A DNA stretch of 64,000 nt. It comes from MH13 sp040219355 (lineage in GTDB: Bacteria > Pseudomonadota > Alphaproteobacteria > Rhizobiales > MH13). The position numbers were made by a program, and so were the translations under genes. The stretch covers positions 496,001 to 560,000 of the forward strand of contig JAVJSN010000015.1 of assembly GCA_040219355.1 (NCBI GenBank), in the 5' to 3' direction. Within the stretch, counting starts at the first letter, position 1. Each line of letters starts with the position of its first letter. This document shows, piece by piece, positions 51,347 through 61,361 of the stretch. Under the pieces are notes generated by a model. That model ran no database searches. It worked only from the letters and a program-made list of their open reading frames with translations, and was not told the DNA's origin.

Positions 51347-53782
51347 TCAGCCAGCTTGGTTGTGGGGCGTGACGAAGCTTTCAACGACCTTTTTGCGGCC
51401 TGCCTTGTCAAAATCAATGGTCAGCTTGTTCCCTTCGATCAGGGTGACGTCACCATAGCCGAACTTTTGGTGGAACACGCGGTCACCCAACGCAAAGCTG
51501 GACGCTTTGGTGGACACGGATCGGGCCACCAGTTCCCCATCGATGGTTATCGGGCCGGACGAGGGACGTTTGCCGGTGCTTCGCGCTGCTTGGGCACGTT
51601 TCCAACCGGGGGTCTGATAGGCGCTGTCCATTTCCAGCGGCTTATCGAAGCGGCTGGCGCCATAATTGCCGTATCCACGTGCGCCATAGCCGCCGTAACT
51701 GGAGGTCTGCTCGATGATATCTACATGATCGACCGGCAGTTCGTCGAGGAACCGCGAGGGAATAGAAGATTGCCAAAGGCCGTGAATGCGACGGTTGGAG
51801 GAAAACCAGAGTTTGGCCCGTTTGCGTGCGCGGGTGATGCCAACGTAAGCAAGGCGTCTTTCTTCTTCCAAGCCAGCCTTGCCATTTTCATCCAGCGAGC
51901 GTTGTGAGGGGAAGAGTCCTTCCTCCCAACCCGGCAGAAACACCGTGTCGAATTCCAACCCTTTGGCGGCATGCAGCGTCATCAGCGTGACAGCATCTTC
52001 TTGCTCAGCGCTTTCCACATCCATCACCAGCGAAATGTGTTCCAGGAATCCGGCAAGGTTCTCGAACTCTTCCATCGAGCGAATGAGTTCTTTGAGGTTG
52101 TCCAAACGCCCTGGGGCTTGCGGGCTGGTGTCGTCCTGCCACATCTTGGTGTAGCCGGATTCATCAAGCACGATTTCCGCCAACTCGGTGTGGGGCAGGG
52201 TGTCGAGATTGCCGCGCCAGCGGTCGAAATCATCGATCAGCTTGCGCAAGGCGGTGCGTGCGGCGGGGCGTATCTCTTCGGTTTCCGAAAGCAGACGCGC
52301 TGCCGCCAGAGGCGCCATATCCTGATCGCGCGACAAGGCGTTGATCTTGCGAACGGTGGTATCGCCGAGGCCGCGCTTGGGCACGTTGATGATACGCTCA
52401 AACGCCATCCCGTCTTCAGGCTGGGCGATCACGCGCAGATAGGCGAGCGCATCACGGATCTCCTGGCGCTCATAGAAGCGCGGGCCTCCGACCACTCTAT
52501 AGTTCAGACCAAGGGTAAAAAACCGATCCTCGAACTCACGCATCTGCGCCGACGTGCGCACCAGAATGGCCATCTCATTGAGCGTATTGCCCTTGCGCTG
52601 AAGGGCTTCGATCTCTTCGCAGACCGCGCGCGCTTCCTCAGAGCTGTCCCAAGCTGAGGCGACCGTGACCTTCTCCTCGCCGTCCTCTGCAACACCATCG
52701 GTGAACAGCGTTTTGCCCAGCCGATCTTCATTGTGCGCAATCAGATGGGAGGCGGTGGCGAGAATGGAAGATGTGGAGCGATAGTTGCGCTCCAGCCGGA
52801 TAACGGTGGCGCCAGGAAAGTCGCGCTCAAAGCGCAAAATGTTGTCCACTTCGGCGCCGCGCCAGCCATAGATCGACTGATCATCATCACCGACGCAACA
52901 GATGTTGGGTTTGGCATCGTCCGTGCCCTGGGCGAGCAAGCGCAGCCACAAATACTGCGCAACGTTGGTGTCTTGATACTCATCCACCAGCAGGAATTTG
53001 AAACGGCGATGGTAGTCGGCCAAAATGTCCGGATTTTCGGTGAAAAGCTTGATGGGTTTCACCAGGAGGTCGCCGAAATCCACCGCGTTCAGCACAGCCA
53101 TGCGGTCCTGATAGGCCTGGTAGAGCTCCACGCCACGACCATTGGCAAACACACCATCGGAGGCAGGCACTTGGTCAGGCAGCAGGCCACGGTTTTTCCA
53201 GCGGTCGATGTGCGAGGCGAGCTGACGGGCGGGCCAACGCTTTTCATCAATGTTTTCAGCCTGAATAAGCTGCTTGAGCAGCCTTATCTGATCGTCGGTA
53301 TCAAGGATCGTGAAGCTGGATTTTAGGCCTGCCAGTTCCGCGTGGTAGCGCAAAAGGCGCGTGCCGATGGCGTGAAAGGTGCCAAGCCAGGGCATGCCCT
53401 CGACGGCCGAGCCGATCATACCGCCGATGCGCTGCTTCATCTCGCGCGCAGCTTTGTTGGTGAAGGTCACCGCCATGATCTGGCCGGGCGAGGCACGCCC
53501 CGTGCCCAATATGTGCGCTATGCGGGTGGTGAGCACACGGGTCTTGCCGGTGCCTGCGCCCGCCAGCACCAGAACAGGCCCGTCCAGCGTTTCGACGGCA
53601 CGCTGTTGTTCCGGGTTCAGGCCTTCCAGCCACGGTGCGTTGGCGCCAGCTACAACGCCGCCACGCGCGGCGAGCGCACGGGCTGTGATCGAGCCTGAAG
53701 GAGCAGAGGGGACTACTGACCCGCCACTTTGGGCGTCTTTGAACTCCTTAGTGCTGCCGTCTGATGGATCTCTTACTTTCAA
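51347..53782 (-). CDS. uvrD: ATP-dependent DNA helicase UvrD/PcrA
   Basis: This superfamily 1A 3'-5' helicase works in nucleotide-excision and mismatch repair. The 811-residue product has a Ser/Gly-rich N-terminal extension of ~45 residues, then 'LNPEQQRAVETLDGPVLVLAGAGTGKTRVL' with Walker A GAGTGKT at 75-81, 'AVTFTNKAAREMKQRI', Walker B 'LLVDEYQDTNVAQYLWL' and 'GDDDQSIYGWRGAEVDNILRFE'. It continues with 'LERNYRST', 'VTLMTLHAAKGLEFDTVFLPGWEEGLFPS' and 'EEERRLAYVGITRARKRAKL'. The C-terminus ends in the Tudor-like domain typical of PcrA ('LGDRVFHQKFGYGDVTLIEGNKLTIDF'). The helicase is complete. Confidence 0.97.
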   Translation of the reverse strand: MKVRDPSDGSTKEFKDAQSGGSVVPSAPSGSITARALAARGGVVAGANAPWLEGLNPEQQRAVETLDGPVLVLAGAGTGKTRVLTTRIAHILGTGRASPGQIMAVTFTNKAAREMKQRIGGMIGSAVEGMPWLGTFHAIGTRLLRYHAELAGLKSSFTILDTDDQIRLLKQLIQAENIDEKRWPARQLASHIDRWKNRGLLPDQVPASDGVFANGRGVELYQAYQDRMAVLNAVDFGDLLVKPIKLFTENPDILADYHRRFKFLLVDEYQDTNVAQYLWLRLLAQGTDDAKPNICCVGDDDQSIYGWRGAEVDNILRFERDFPGATVIRLERNYRSTSSILATASHLIAHNEDRLGKTLFTDGVAEDGEEKVTVASAWDSSEEARAVCEEIEALQRKGNTLNEMAILVRTSAQMREFEDRFFTLGLNYRVVGGPRFYERQEIRDALAYLRVIAQPEDGMAFERIINVPKRGLGDTTVRKINALSRDQDMAPLAAARLLSETEEIRPAARTALRKLIDDFDRWRGNLDTLPHTELAEIVLDESGYTKMWQDDTSPQAPGRLDNLKELIRSMEEFENLAGFLEHISLVMDVESAEQEDAVTLMTLHAAKGLEFDTVFLPGWEEGLFPSQRSLDENGKAGLEEERRLAYVGITRARKRAKLWFSSNRRIHGLWQSSIPSRFLDELPVDHVDIIEQTSSYGGYGARGYGNYGASRFDKPLEMDSAYQTPGWKRAQAARSTGKRPSSGPITIDGELVARSVSTKASSFALGDRVFHQKFGYGDVTLIEGNKLTIDFDKAGRKKVVESFVTPHNQAG

Positions 53783-53848
53783 AAGAAATTAGCCTTAGGA
53801 TTGATTCGCATAGCTCCACAGTAGCGCAGCTTAAGGCGGGTTTGTTGC

Positions 53849-55495
53849 CTATTTGTGCTCTTCGATTGAGGCGTCAATCAGCGCCTCATTGAAATGCCGC
53901 AGCGCATCCACCTGGCGGGCATACCCCACGGTTTGCGATACAGCCGCCGCGCGCACGACCGGCACTTCCTCTAGGCCGTGTTCATCGAACACGCGTAGCG
54001 CTCGTTCCATGGTGTCGGAGGTGAGAAGCCGCGGCGCCCCCTCCTCCAAGGGGGCGGGGCGCTCTTCAAGGTCTGGAGGCACCCGCTCCATGAAGTCGTT
54101 CACGCGCACCGAGCGCATGAGCTGGCTGTGAGGCCCATCGGCGACGGCAAGGCCACGGCTTTCCAACTGCCAGTAGAAATAGGATCGCCCGTGCACGGCG
54201 ATGGTGATGCCGGTGGCGATGGAAACGGTGAGCAGCAGGGCGATGGAAAGCGTGTAACCGCCGGTCAGCTCAAACACGATCATGGTGGTCGATAGCGGTG
54301 CGCCGATCACCGCGGCGGCGACCGCGCCCATGCCAAGAATAGCGTAAAGACCCTCTGACGAGGCCATTTCTGGGAAGGCGCTGGCTGCAATAATGCCAAA
54401 CGCGCCGCCGGTCATTGCGCCAACATAAAGCGATGGCGAGAAAATACCGCCGCCAAAGCGAGAGGCCAGGCAGATGGCCGTGGCTGCGGTTTTTAAGAAG
54501 ATCAGCGTCATCATCAAGTCCAGCGGCAACTGGTTGCGCAGCGCCAAATCGGTTGCCTGGTAGCCAACGCCCAGCACCTGTGGGAACCAGACTGCGATGA
54601 CGCCAACCGCCAGGCCGCCGACGACGGGACGCAGCCATGTCGGTGCCGTCACCGTGCGCGCGACGTAATCGGTGCCGATCAGTGCGTACTGGAAGAGCAC
54701 CGCCACCAGCGCGCAGACCAGGCCAAGAAGCGCAAAGGCGGGAAACTCGAAGAACGAGGTGATCTGGTAGTCGGGAATGGTGAAGGCGACGGCATCGCCG
54801 AAATAAAGCCGGGAGATGATCGTCGCCGCGCCTGAGGCGATCACGATGGCCGAAAAGGCCGACAGCGCGTAATGGCCAAGGATCACTTCGTGCGCAAACA
54901 GAACGCCAGCAATTGGGGCGTTAAACGAGGCGGAAACAGCGCCGGCCACGCCACACGCCAGCAGCACACGGTTAGAGGAGCGCGGCAGTTTGAACAGGCG
55001 CGAAATACTGGCGGCTATGGTGGCGCCCAAATGCACCACCGGGCCCTCTCGGCCTGTGCTGGCGCCAAATCCAAGCGATGTTGCTGACACCACCGCCGAG
55101 CCAACGCCTGGCCAGAACCGCAAGGCTGTTTCTGGCGCGTGCTTGGCCTCAATCACATCGGCAACGCCCAGCGGGCGCTTTTGTGGCTGGATGTAATGCA
55201 GAAACAGCCCAACCAGCAGGCCGCCCAAGGCTGGCACAAACACCACCGTGTACCAGGGCAATACCCGCGCGGCGCTGGCCACTTGTTCGCTCATGGTGCC
55301 AAGCCATGTCCATTGCACGGCGCCAATCATCTCGCGAAACGCGATAGCAGCCAGGGACGTTCCGATGCCGATCAGCGCTGCCAGAAGCCAGACAAGCGGC
55401 TGCTTTTTACGCAGAGCATAGGTGACGTTGGGTCGCGCCCACACAAGGACGCTGCTGGTGATTGAGCGAAAGATGTCAGCCATAGTTACGCGCAT
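53849..55495 (-). CDS. ClC-type chloride channel or exchanger with C-terminal CBS region
   Basis: This 548-residue protein has about ten ClC helices. The gating-glutamate motif 'GREGPVVHLGA' (Glu150) and the later 'GGIFSPSLYVGAMTGGAFG' motif are present. The classical GSGIP motif is not recognisable. In 'FNAPIAGVLFAHEVILGHY' the position of the E. coli exchanger's internal proton glutamate is Val204, as in ClC channels. The C-terminal ~110 residues form a CBS-like region. It may therefore be a channel or a non-proton-coupled carrier. Alternative start ATG 55483 ('MADIF') is possible; no clear ribosome site favours either. Confidence 0.88.
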   Translation of the reverse strand: MRVTMADIFRSITSSVLVWARPNVTYALRKKQPLVWLLAALIGIGTSLAAIAFREMIGAVQWTWLGTMSEQVASAARVLPWYTVVFVPALGGLLVGLFLHYIQPQKRPLGVADVIEAKHAPETALRFWPGVGSAVVSATSLGFGASTGREGPVVHLGATIAASISRLFKLPRSSNRVLLACGVAGAVSASFNAPIAGVLFAHEVILGHYALSAFSAIVIASGAATIISRLYFGDAVAFTIPDYQITSFFEFPAFALLGLVCALVAVLFQYALIGTDYVARTVTAPTWLRPVVGGLAVGVIAVWFPQVLGVGYQATDLALRNQLPLDLMMTLIFLKTAATAICLASRFGGGIFSPSLYVGAMTGGAFGIIAASAFPEMASSEGLYAILGMGAVAAAVIGAPLSTTMIVFELTGGYTLSIALLLTVSIATGITIAVHGRSYFYWQLESRGLAVADGPHSQLMRSVRVNDFMERVPPDLEERPAPLEEGAPRLLTSDTMERALRVFDEHGLEEVPVVRAAAVSQTVGYARQVDALRHFNEALIDASIEEHK

Positions 55496-55685
55496 GCAGC
55501 AAGGTGAGATATGATCCCTTAAACAGTAGGGCGCGCATTCTTGCGCTGGCGCAATGGCTTATGACCTGTTTTCCTGCGAAAGTTGTAGGCCTGTTCATGG
55601 GTTGGCGTCGATTTGTGTGCGATGCATGATAAATGGCCTGTGTGCATGCCCTAATAATGACCTTTGAACTGGCTATCGGCGGACT

Positions 55686-58600
55686 ATGAATCGCTTCCTT
55701 CTTTTGATGGGTTCTTTGTTGCTCTTGGCGCTGACGACGGCGCTGATCGCTCCGCGTTTCATCGATTGGAGCAACTACACTGATGTAATTGAGGAGCAGG
55801 CTTCGCGCGTGTTGGGTCGCGAGGTGCATGTTTCCGGCGCTGTGGATTTGCGGTTTTTGCCAATGCCACGCATCACGTTCTCCGATGTGGAGATTGCAAG
55901 TGAGGCCGATGGCGACCAGCCAGGCTTTACCGCGCGGCAGATGGAAGCGCTGATGTCTCTGGCGCCGTTTTTGAGCGGTGAAACCCACATCGTTGAGCTC
56001 ACCTTGCACGAGCCAACAGTGCGCCTTGCCGCGCTGGGCCAGGGCATGTCGCAGATTGCGAGCGAAACGCTTGATCTGGGCGCTGTGCGCATCGACGAGG
56101 CGACCATTTTAGATGGCAAGATTGAGCGCGTGGCCGCCGACGGCTCGGTGCAGGTGCTGATGGACGGGCTGAACGCCAGCCTTTCCGCTCCCAGCCTGCT
56201 TGGTCCGTGGCGGATTGACCCTGGATCAGCCATCGTTGGTGGCGAGCGGGTTAGCCTTCGGGTGAACACAGGCGCGTACAATGGTGATCGGCAAATGCGC
56301 ATGCGCGTTTCTGTGTTGCCGATTGCACGCCCGATGGAAATCACCATCGATGGCCATCTGGATTGGTCCGATGCCAACGCCACTTTCGAAGGTCGCGGCG
56401 TTGCGCGCAGTCTCACTGGTGTGGTGGCCGATGCATCTGGCCAACCATCCACCCAACCGCTGACCGAAGCGCTAACCTGGCGTGTGGCCGCCGATATTGT
56501 CGCTGCGCTGGACGACATTGAGGCCGAAGAGATCGAACTGACGCTTGGCCAGGCGCAGGATCAAGCTTTCGTCCTCAATGGCCGCGCGCATGTGAATCTG
56601 GGCGAGCGCCCAGCGTTCAACGCTGAGATTTCATCACGCCAAGTTGATCTGGACCGTATGCTTGGCGGGGGTGCCGCTGAGCCGGTGAACTTGGATGCCG
56701 GTTGGGCGGCTGCCGGCACGCTTGTACGCTGGATCGACCAGATGACGGTGCCTGGCGACGTTTCGTTTGATATACCAGCCATTGTGCTCGGCGGCTCGGT
56801 GATCCGCGACATCGGCTTTGAAGCAACGTACAGCCCAGGCCTGCCCATCTCGCTAGAAAATTTGGTCGCAACGTTCCCCGGTGAAACAGATTTTGGGTTT
56901 ACCGGTGCGGTTGGCGCGGTCGGTGACGTGGATGGCACGGATTTGGCGATCGACGGTGTGATGACGCTGGCAAGCGCCGCGCCCGATTTGTTTGTCGGCT
57001 GGTCTACGGGTCGTCGCGACGAGGGCGGCACGTTCTCCCAGCTCTCTTCGGTCGATTTGCGTGGGCGTGTGGTCGCGGCCCCCGGTGACGTGTCTATTGA
57101 GCGGCTGAGCGGTCAGATTGACGACGCTGCGCTGGAAGGTTCGCTGGTCTACCGAGATGTTGCCGGGCTTGGCGGTCAGTTGGATGTCGACCTCAACGCG
57201 GGACGCTTTGACTTTGGCCTGCTGTCTGGTCTTGCCCGTTGGCTGACGCACGCTGGCAGCACATCATCGGACGTACCTGATGGCCCGTTGATCGATACGC
57301 TCAATGCCAACCTTGTCGTAGAAGAGCTTGTGGCTGGCGCCGAAGATTTGGGCGAGGTCACGGTGTCGGTTGCCACGACGCCGGAGCGTATCCGCATCGA
57401 TGAGCTTTCCATTGGCGATGCCGTTGGCGCCAGCGTGTCGGCCTCTGGGTTCTTTGAGCGTGGCGCTTTTCCGCCCATTGGGTCACTGTCGATCAATGCA
57501 GATATGGATCGGCTTGGCGGCCTTCTGCGCCTCGCACGCGATGTGCTCGGCGACAACCCGGTGTTGCTGGATCTATACCGCAATGCTGCTCTCTACGCGC
57601 CAGCTTCGCTTGCCGGCAGCTACAATCATGATGTTGCCACCGGGATGGAAATTGGGCTCTCCGGCACACTCGGCGACAGCGATGTCGAGGTTTTTGGGGC
57701 AATGCCGGCTGATGAAACCGACGCGCTGCCGACCGGATTGGCGAGCCTGTTTGATCGGGCTGCTGAGCTGCGTTTCGAAGCGCGCTCAGATGATGCCTAC
57801 GCGCTTGTAGGGCAGTTGGGGGTTGCCGCGCTTCCAATTGATGTGACTGGCGAGGGCAGCGCCGTCGCAAGCCTGGTAAGCGACGGCGAGACCGCGCCAA
57901 GCCTGCGCCTGGCGTTTGATGGTCTTGATACCACGTTGCGCGTCAGCGTTGCCTTGCAGGGTGATGCAGAGGCTGGCGTCACGGGGCTTGAGGGCACCGG
58001 CTCGGTCTTCGCCGGAGATGTGGCGCAGCTTGGCTTGATGGCTGGCATGGCTGTGCCTGGGCTTTTTGATCCAATCAGCGCTTCGGCAGGTTTTGATGTG
58101 TCCTATGATGTTGAGACACAGCGCGCCGCGCTCACCGGGCTTTCTGGTGATTTTGCTGACGTGCCCGTGTCGGGCTCGGGCAGTGTACAGCGTGATCCAC
58201 TTGGCACATCCCTGTCGCTGGATTTGGAAGCTGACAGTGTTGATCTGCCTAGCCTTCTTGCTGGCTTCCTAGGTCCGTCGGCTTTTGATCAGGGGTTCAG
58301 TCCGGTTTGGCCGGAAGGTCCGTTGGCGTTCAATCCGATGCCGATTGATCTATCCCTCAAACTCTCGGCGCCGCGGGTGCGGCTGTGGGAGGAGTTGACG
58401 GCGCTTAACGGTGAGATCGAGCTGGCGGCCGAAGAGGGGCGTTTGACGCTTGAAGCGCTGCGCGGCGAGCTTCTGGGAGGTAGGTTGGATGGCCGTCTGG
58501 TGTTGCGTGATGCTGATCGCGGTGGCATTGCCGATGGTCGCTTGGCGCTTACCGATATGGATGTGGCGCGCCTTGCGTGGGAACGTGGTGGCCAGCCAGT

Positions 58601-59525
58601 GATGAACGGTCAAATGTCAGCCAGTTTGAGCTTTGAGAGTGCCGGTGGCTCAGTCGCTTCGCTGGTCTCGGGCCTGACGGGCGATGGCACCTTGGCGCTG
58701 AGCGATGTTACGATTACCGGGCTTGGCCTCAACGGGTTCTCGCGCATTTTGCAGGCGTCCGATGCGGGGCTGCTCAATGAAGATGCCGATCTGGAGGCCG
58801 CTTTTGCCGATGCGCTGAGTGCGGGCACCATGCGCATTGAAGAAGCCGATACGCCGGTAAGCCTCGTGGGCGGTGTGGCGCAGATCAGCAACCTTTATCT
58901 GGAAGGTGGCGAGACGGCGCTGCGCGGTGGGCTGACGGTCGATCTTTCCACCAACGAGGTGGATGCTGACTTCTCGTACGCTGCAATTGACGGTCCCGGC
59001 GATGTGGAAGCGATGCCCAATGTTGGCCTGTCATTCGCCGGACCGTTGGCCGCGCCGCAGCGTGAGTTGGACGTGTCGCAGATATCAAGCTTCTTGAACG
59101 TGCGGCAGTTGGAGCTGGAAATCCGTCGTGTCGAAGCGCTGAACGCAGAAATATTGGAACGTGAGCGGCTCTTGCGCATCATGGCGGCGGTCGATTTGGA
59201 CCAGACACGTCTGGAATTTGAGCGTGAGGAAAACCTTCGCCTGGAACAGGAGCGGCTTGAAGAAGAAGCGCGCGAGCGGGCCCGAATTGTTGCCGAACGC
59301 GAAGCCGCTGCACAGGCGCTTCGTCAAGCTGAGGCGGATCGCGAGCGCACACTGCGTGAGGCATTGCTGGCGCGTGAGGCTGAACAGGCTTTGCCAAGCA
59401 CGCCGTCAGCGCTTGACCTCACTTTGCCGCCCTTGGAGCCCATCATTGTGCCACGCAATCCGTTGGCGATTGGGGAAAGTCCGCCGCCTGCCACATCAGC
59501 GCCGCTGGATCTTACACCGCGCTAG
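55686..59525 (+). CDS. AsmA-family protein (large, envelope)
   Basis: This 1279-residue protein starts with a membrane anchor or uncleaved signal ('MNRFLLLMGSLLLLALTTAL') followed by the AsmA-type opening 'APRFIDWSNYTDVIEEQASRVLGREVHVSGAVDLRFLPMPRITFSDVEIAS'. It continues as a long beta-rich repeat region that should form a lipid-binding groove. Near residues 1010-1130 is the AsmA C-terminal pattern ('MNGQMSASLSFESAGGSVASLVSGLTGDGTLALSDVTITGLGLNGFSRI'). The last ~130 residues form a charged coiled coil followed by a Pro/Leu-rich tail. AsmA-like proteins are thought to carry phospholipids across the periplasm to the outer membrane. It is divergent from the ClC gene across a 190-base promoter region. 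Confidence 0.9.
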   Translation: MNRFLLLMGSLLLLALTTALIAPRFIDWSNYTDVIEEQASRVLGREVHVSGAVDLRFLPMPRITFSDVEIASEADGDQPGFTARQMEALMSLAPFLSGETHIVELTLHEPTVRLAALGQGMSQIASETLDLGAVRIDEATILDGKIERVAADGSVQVLMDGLNASLSAPSLLGPWRIDPGSAIVGGERVSLRVNTGAYNGDRQMRMRVSVLPIARPMEITIDGHLDWSDANATFEGRGVARSLTGVVADASGQPSTQPLTEALTWRVAADIVAALDDIEAEEIELTLGQAQDQAFVLNGRAHVNLGERPAFNAEISSRQVDLDRMLGGGAAEPVNLDAGWAAAGTLVRWIDQMTVPGDVSFDIPAIVLGGSVIRDIGFEATYSPGLPISLENLVATFPGETDFGFTGAVGAVGDVDGTDLAIDGVMTLASAAPDLFVGWSTGRRDEGGTFSQLSSVDLRGRVVAAPGDVSIERLSGQIDDAALEGSLVYRDVAGLGGQLDVDLNAGRFDFGLLSGLARWLTHAGSTSSDVPDGPLIDTLNANLVVEELVAGAEDLGEVTVSVATTPERIRIDELSIGDAVGASVSASGFFERGAFPPIGSLSINADMDRLGGLLRLARDVLGDNPVLLDLYRNAALYAPASLAGSYNHDVATGMEIGLSGTLGDSDVEVFGAMPADETDALPTGLASLFDRAAELRFEARSDDAYALVGQLGVAALPIDVTGEGSAVASLVSDGETAPSLRLAFDGLDTTLRVSVALQGDAEAGVTGLEGTGSVFAGDVAQLGLMAGMAVPGLFDPISASAGFDVSYDVETQRAALTGLSGDFADVPVSGSGSVQRDPLGTSLSLDLEADSVDLPSLLAGFLGPSAFDQGFSPVWPEGPLAFNPMPIDLSLKLSAPRVRLWEELTALNGEIELAAEEGRLTLEALRGELLGGRLDGRLVLRDADRGGIADGRLALTDMDVARLAWERGGQPVMNGQMSASLSFESAGGSVASLVSGLTGDGTLALSDVTITGLGLNGFSRILQASDAGLLNEDADLEAAFADALSAGTMRIEEADTPVSLVGGVAQISNLYLEGGETALRGGLTVDLSTNEVDADFSYAAIDGPGDVEAMPNVGLSFAGPLAAPQRELDVSQISSFLNVRQLELEIRRVEALNAEILERERLLRIMAAVDLDQTRLEFEREENLRLEQERLEEEARERARIVAEREAAAQALRQAEADRERTLREALLAREAEQALPSTPSALDLTLPPLEPIIVPRNPLAIGESPPPATSAPLDLTPR

Positions 59526-59535
59526 GATTGGTGGC

Positions 59536-59772
59536 TTACAAGCCGATCCGTCCCTGACGCACCAACTGTGTGTTGAGGTCGGCCAGCACGGCCAGCCGCA
59601 ACTGGCTGGCAAGGTTGGATTGCGGCGCCCGTCCTTCGTCGATGGCGCGGATGAAGGCGGCCAAGCTTACCCCTTTATCTTTGGCTAGCCGCTCCACCTC
59701 CGCCCAGAACTCCGGCTCCAGCGCGATGGATGTGCGATGGCCAGCCAGGCTGATGGAACGTTTGACGAGCAT
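59536..59772 (-). CDS. Ribbon-helix-helix domain protein
   Basis: This 78-residue protein has the ribbon-helix-helix fold: a short strand ('VKRSISLAGHRTSIALEPEFWAEVERLA') followed by two helices ('KDKGVSLAAFIRAIDEG', 'NLASQLRLAVLADLNTQL'). RHH_4-type proteins of this size are small DNA-binding regulators in alphaproteobacteria. Its start codon follows the DUF4169 stop by five bases, and the stop codon's own TGAGGA supplies the ribosome site. It is therefore the third gene of fumC-DUF4169-RHH. The target is unknown. Confidence 0.88.
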   Translation of the reverse strand: MLVKRSISLAGHRTSIALEPEFWAEVERLAKDKGVSLAAFIRAIDEGRAPQSNLASQLRLAVLADLNTQLVRQGRIGL

Positions 59773-59777
59773 GATCC

Positions 59778-59954
59778 TCAGTCGCCCAGCTTGTGATCAT
59801 CCAAATGCTTGGTGATCTTGGTTTTGGCGCTCTTTTCGGCCCGCTTAACGGCTTTGGTGCGGCCATGAAGGGCGCGGTTCTGCTCCGCGACCTTTTCTTT
59901 GTCGGCCCGCGCCTTGGTCTTGCGGACCTGCCGTAGGTTGATGATGTCGGCCAT
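59778..59954 (-). CDS. DUF4169 family protein, 58 residues
   Basis: A short, highly basic minus-strand protein begins 'MADIINLRQVRKTKARADKE' and continues with a Lys/Ala/Glu-rich helix containing 'QNRALHGRTKAVKRAEK'. This matches DUF4169, a family of small conserved alphaproteobacterial proteins of unknown function. It starts three bases after the fumC stop and ends five bases before the RHH gene, so it is co-translated with both. It could bind nucleic acid given its charge, but no function is known. Confidence 0.85.
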   Translation of the reverse strand: MADIINLRQVRKTKARADKEKVAEQNRALHGRTKAVKRAEKSAKTKITKHLDDHKLGD

Positions 59955-59957
59955 GCT

Positions 59958-61361
59958 TTAAGACGGTGCGATCATCTTGGCGGGTACGACGATAGCGTCG
60001 AAATCCTCTTCTGAAATGCCAAGCGCCAGCGCCTCGACCTTCAAGGTGGTGCCGTTCTTGTGGGCGTTCTTGGCAACTTTGGCAGCAAGGTCGTAGCCGT
60101 ATTTTTCTTTCAGCGGCGTCACCAGCATCAGCGAGTTCGCCAACCCCTGCGCGATGTTGTCGAGACGCGGCTCGATACCAACCACGCAATTGTCGGTGAA
60201 GGAAACCGCTGCATCGGCCAGCAGGCGCACCGACTGCAAGAAGTTGTAGGCCATCATCGGGTTGAACACGTTGAGCTCAAAATGGCCCTGCGAGCCGGCA
60301 AAGCCAATCGCTGCGTTGTTGCCGTGTACATGGGCGCAAACCTGCGTTAGCGCCTCGCACTGGGTGGGGTTCACCTTGCCCGGCATGATCGATGAGCCTG
60401 GCTCGTTTTCTGGCAGCGCCAGTTCACCGAGACCCGCACGCGGACCAGAGCCGAGGAAGCGGATGTCGTTGGCGATCTTGAAACAGGACATCGCCACCGT
60501 TGAAATTGCGCCATGGGTGAAGACCATGGCGTCGTGGGCGGCCAGCGCCTCAAATTTATTGGGCGCTGTCGTGAAGGGCAGGCCGGTGATGCCAGCGATC
60601 TTCTCCGCAACTTTCTCGGCAAAGCCAACCGGCGATGCAAGTCCAGTGCCGACGGCCGTGCCGCCCTGCGCCAACTCCATCAAAGCGGGCAGGGTGCTTT
60701 CGATGCGGGCAATGCCGTTGGTCAGCTGCTGCGTGTAGCCGCCGAACTCCTGGCCGAGTGTCAGCGGCGTGGCGTCCTGCGTATGCGTCCGGCCGATCTT
60801 GATGATGTCGGCCCAGGCGGCAGACTTGGCAGCAAGCGCATCGCGCAGATGGGTGAGGGCAGGGACCAGCCGGTGCACGACCTCTTCAGCGCAGGCGATG
60901 TGCATGGCTGTCGGAAAGGTGTCGTTGGAGGACTGCGACATGTTGCAGTGGTCGTTGGGGTGAACGGGCGACTTCGATCCCATCTCGCCGCCCAGCATTT
61001 CAATGGCGCGGTTGGAGATCACCTCATTGGCATTCATGTTCGATTGGGTGCCAGACCCCGTTTGCCAAACCACCAGCGGGAAATGCTCGTCCAACTTACC
61101 GTCGATCACTTCCTGCGCGGCTTGCACAATCACCTTGCCAAGGTCTGGGTCCATCTTGCCGAGATCCATGTTGGTTTCGGCGGCGGCGCGTTTCACGATA
61201 CCAAGGCCACGGACAATCGGCGCGGGCTGGGTTTCCCAGCCGATCTTGAAGTTGCCCAGCGAACGCTGCGCCTGGGCGCCCCAATATTTGGAGGTGTCCA
61301 CTTCAATCGGGCCAAAAGTGTCGGATTCGGTTCTGGTGGATTTTTGGCGGGTGTCGATCAT
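59958..61361 (-). CDS. fumC: Fumarate hydratase, class II
   Basis: This oxygen-stable, iron-independent fumarase converts fumarate to malate in the TCA cycle. The ~467-residue product has 'TESDTFGPIEVDTSKYWGAQAQRSLGNFKIG', 'WQTGSGTQSNMNANEVISNRA', 'HPNDHCNMSQSSNDTFPTAMH', 'GRTHTQDATPLTLGQEFGGY' and the superfamily signature 'GSSIMPGKVNPTQCEAL' with the catalytic serine loop. ATG 61361 is placed nine bases after GAGGA; GTG 61367 in frame is less well spaced. It leads a three-gene operon with DUF4169 and an RHH protein. Confidence 0.97.
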   Translation of the reverse strand: MIDTRQKSTRTESDTFGPIEVDTSKYWGAQAQRSLGNFKIGWETQPAPIVRGLGIVKRAAAETNMDLGKMDPDLGKVIVQAAQEVIDGKLDEHFPLVVWQTGSGTQSNMNANEVISNRAIEMLGGEMGSKSPVHPNDHCNMSQSSNDTFPTAMHIACAEEVVHRLVPALTHLRDALAAKSAAWADIIKIGRTHTQDATPLTLGQEFGGYTQQLTNGIARIESTLPALMELAQGGTAVGTGLASPVGFAEKVAEKIAGITGLPFTTAPNKFEALAAHDAMVFTHGAISTVAMSCFKIANDIRFLGSGPRAGLGELALPENEPGSSIMPGKVNPTQCEALTQVCAHVHGNNAAIGFAGSQGHFELNVFNPMMAYNFLQSVRLLADAAVSFTDNCVVGIEPRLDNIAQGLANSLMLVTPLKEKYGYDLAAKVAKNAHKNGTTLKVEALALGISEEDFDAIVVPAKMIAPS

